In this document: positions 62,491-64,000 of the stretch, one piece after another
How the letters are laid out: the number at the start of each line of letters is the position of its first letter
How positions within the stretch are numbered: position 1 is the first letter of the stretch
Source: JBBDYG01 sp040901765
GTDB lineage: Bacteria > Planctomycetota > Planctomycetia > Pirellulales > Lacipirellulaceae
Length of the DNA: 64,000 bases
Assembly (NCBI GenBank): GCA_040901765.1
Contig: JBBDYG010000111.1
Coordinates: 186,001 to 250,000 of the forward strand
Reading direction: 5' to 3'
Made by a program: the position numbers and the translations under genes
Notes under the pieces: model-generated
Database searches by the model: none
Seen by the model: the letters and a program-made list of their open reading frames with translations, nothing else
What the model was told of the DNA's origin: nothing

Positions 62491-63185
62491 TTCTTCACAT
62501 CTCCGTATGCATGGACCTTATCGCAAATAAGCCGCAATGTTTCTTCGAGATCGCCGCTGGCCGTGCGGAACTGATCGCCATCGATCGCCAGCGGCGCTCC
62601 AAGCACCACCAGGGGTGCGCCGTACTCGGGCGTTCGGACGGCCTGCTCGACCGTTAGTCCGCCGACCGCCTGCACGGGAATGCTCACCGCGTTGACAATG
62701 TCGCGCAATTGATCGAGCGGGCTAGGCATGCGCTCGCCTTGGGCTGCGATCCACCGGCGTTCGTCGAAACCGACGTGATGGATTACATAATCGCAACCGA
62801 GCTGTTCCATCCACTTGGCGGCTGCGACTTTATCGTCACAGGCGAGGTCGTCGCCCATTACCTTGACGCCGTAATCGCGGCCCGCCTGAATGACCGCCCG
62901 CAGCGTGGCCTCGTGCGCGCGGGCCATGACCACGACATGTGTTGCGCCGGCCTGGGCCATCATTTCCGCTTCCAGATAACCGCCGTCCATGGTCTTGAGA
63001 TCGGCCACGATCGGCGTACCGGGAAATCGCTTGCGAAGCTCCCGCACTCCGTGGAGGCCCTCGGCCAAAATCAGCGGTGTCCCCGCCTCCAGCCAATCGA
63101 CCCCCGCGCGCATCGCAAGTTCCGCCGTCGCCAGCGCTTCCTCAATGTTCGTCAAGTCGAGCGAAATCTGTACTATCGGTCGCAT
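62487..63185 (-). CDS. 3-hexulose-6-phosphate synthase-like barrel enzyme
   Basis: 232 aa from ATG 63185; upstream codons are unsupported. LEAGTPLILAEGLHGVRELR, then IVADLKTMDGGYLEAEM with the catalytic DxKxxD, THVVVMARAHEATLRAVIQA and VQAVGGLTVEQAV match the HPS/KGPDC group of orotidine-decarboxylase-like barrels. VADLKTMDGG is the HPS form. No 6-phospho-3-hexuloisomerase (Phi) gene is adjacent, so it may act in a sugar pathway rather than in formaldehyde fixation. Confidence 0.82.
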   Translation of the reverse strand: MRPIVQISLDLTNIEEALATAELAMRAGVDWLEAGTPLILAEGLHGVRELRKRFPGTPIVADLKTMDGGYLEAEMMAQAGATHVVVMARAHEATLRAVIQAGRDYGVKVMGDDLACDDKVAAAKWMEQLGCDYVIHHVGFDERRWIAAQGERMPSPLDQLRDIVNAVSIPVQAVGGLTVEQAVRTPEYGAPLVVLGAPLAIDGDQFRTASGDLEETLRLICDKVHAYGDVKK

Positions 63186-63223
63186 GTTCTGCACGCCTCC
63201 CGTTTCGATGGTCGAAGGCCTGA

Positions 63224-63406
63224 TCATCCACCGCGAGCGACATTTTGGCAAGCGCGCGGCGCGGCGTCATCCTGCGGTCCGACATCGAAGAACTCACCAG
63301 CACCGGCAAATCGGCAATGCCCGAAGGACTGGAAGAAGGAATGACCGCACAGGATTTGGCGGACGTAATCGCTTGCGTTCGACGAGGAATGACGGCCGCG
63401 CAGTGA
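63224..63406 (+). pseudogene. C-terminal remnant of PVC-type heme-binding protein
   Basis: An open stretch of about 60 codons with no start, ending in a stop. It reads ILRSDIEELTSTGKSAMPEG, then EEGMTAQDLADVIACV. This is the C-terminus of the large planctomycete PVC-type c-cytochrome (heme-binding) proteins, where a DIEEL-STG-SLMPEGLE string closes the domain. Only the tail is left and a stop lies at 63221-63223. Upstream is the start of the HPS-like gene on the other strand. Confidence 0.7.
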
Positions 63407-63553
63407 GCCGCAGAGAATTTCAGCCGGCCGGTTATTGAACGCCCTCTTAGCCTCAAAAAACCGTGCGTTTCTCAGTTTGTGCCAAGTTTGTGCCACGCTG
63501 CGCGTACACCAAGTTGGCACAAAGATATTTCATATCGATTTTGCGCAAGGGGC

Positions 63554-63621
63554 GTAGGTCAGGCTATGCCTGACGGTTCGGCTGATGGCTGATTCCAATC
63601 GTCAGGCAGAGCCTGACCTAC
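63554..63621. repeat. 22-bp inverted repeat with one mismatch
   Basis: GTAGGTCAGGCTATGCCTGA (63554-63573, continuing CG) and its complement at 63600-63621. Each arm carries a GTCAGGC-GCCTGAC palindrome. It lies upstream of the partial LEPR-XLL gene. Confidence 0.8.
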
Positions 63622-63745
63622 TCGGCTGCATCCGCCGCAGTCCTGGCATCAAAACGATTCACTTCGTGAGACCAGGCGTTTATACTGGCGGCTTGCCGTG
63701 GGCGCGTTTTTGCGGCGGCGGTCCCTCGTCGAATTGGCTCTTGCC

Positions 63746-64000
63746 ATGAAATTCCATCTCCGGCGCGCGAAGCGCGCGATCTCTTCCATTCGGCCCGGTG
63801 TTCGCTCGCTTCGCTTCGAGCCGCTCGAATCCCGCCGTCTTCTGGACGCCGGCGGGCTGACTCCGCCGATGCTTGAGCTTGCGGCCACGTCGCTTACCGA
63901 GGTCGAATCGCTGCCTGCGACAGCCGCGTCGGAGGCGCAGGAGGATTGCGGCTGCGGTTCGACAGCGCGAGACGACGCGGTTTCCGAACCGGCTGTCCCG
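63746..64000 (+). CDS. LEPR-XLL type surface protein, N-terminal part
   Basis: First 85 codons; the gene continues past the window. MKFHLRRAKRAISSIRPGVR is followed by SLRFEPLESRRLLDAGGLTP, the LEPR-XLL motif (here LESRRLLDA) found at the N-terminus of very large planctomycete extracellular proteins. The rest is Ala/Glu/Ser-rich with CGCG. It likely encodes a surface or adhesin-type protein; its size cannot be seen. Confidence 0.75.
   Translation, partial: MKFHLRRAKRAISSIRPGVRSLRFEPLESRRLLDAGGLTPPMLELAATSLTEVESLPATAASEAQEDCGCGSTARDDAVSEPAVP

Larger units (their letters stand above)
63186..63745. other. intergenic region with gene remnant and inverted repeat
   Basis: Between the divergent HPS-like gene and the partial surface protein. 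It holds the remnant at 63224-63406 and the inverted repeat at 63554-63621; the promoter of the HPS-like gene must lie within or near the remnant. Confidence 0.6.

Overview
This 64 kb window looks like chromosomal DNA from a planctomycete, most likely of the Pirellulales or a relative. The diagnostic features are two DUF1559 pseudopilin-like proteins with the H-X9-DG motif, two secreted proteins carrying a dockerin-like calcium repeat plus a PEP-CTERM tail, a LEPR-XLL type N-terminus at the right edge, DUF4058, futalosine-route menaquinone synthesis, a remnant of a planctomycete heme-binding protein, and many dispersed palindromic intergenic repeats.

Layout. 1-5 kb: two lipoprotein + DUF1559 pairs around a PEP-CTERM protein. 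5.8-9.9 kb: a glcDEF glycolate oxidase operon, then a convergent Ser/Thr kinase. 11-18 kb (minus strand): a ThiF/MoeB-like enzyme behind a GH2-sandwich-like protein, a beta-propeller surface protein, DUF4058 and the primary sigma factor RpoD. 18-23.4 kb: enoyl-CoA hydratase, an unknown protein, ribosomal protein L33 (rpmG), RecJ, a small antitoxin-like protein and an MqnD-type enzyme.

23.4-41.4 kb is one long minus-strand flagellar locus, read in the order flgF-flgG-flgA-flgH-flgI-flgJ(N)-flgN-flgK-flgL-fliW-csrA-fliC-fliD-fliS. It supplies the distal rod, L/P rings, hook-filament junction, filament, cap and their chaperones, plus the FliW/CsrA regulatory pair. A near-consensus sigma-54 promoter lies ahead of flgF. 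FlgL, FliC and FliD are much longer than usual because of inserted repeat domains.

41.5-51 kb holds housekeeping genes: hemC, comF, an LptF/LptG permease, a cyclophilin, tsaB, a phosphoesterase, a yidC with an apparent PDZ insertion, mnmE and tRNA-Arg(ACG). 51-56 kb has chrA, a secreted beta-sandwich protein, and a zinc-ribbon/TM2-like gene coupled to DUF2752. After this come a candidate small RNA with a strong terminator, an outer-membrane protein, an ABC ATPase + Nramp-like transporter pair, and a minus-strand carbohydrate cluster (hexulose-phosphate-synthase-like, alcohol dehydrogenase, SDR, sugar isomerase). The window ends in the start of a LEPR-XLL surface protein.

I found no CRISPR array, transposase, integrase or rRNA. 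The most unusual signals are the PDZ insertion in YidC, the expanded flagellar axial proteins, the several families of intergenic palindromes (some supplying stop codons or C-termini of genes), and a candidate terminated small RNA. I did not find a clear-cut new multi-gene system. All family assignments are by reading motifs, with no database search.
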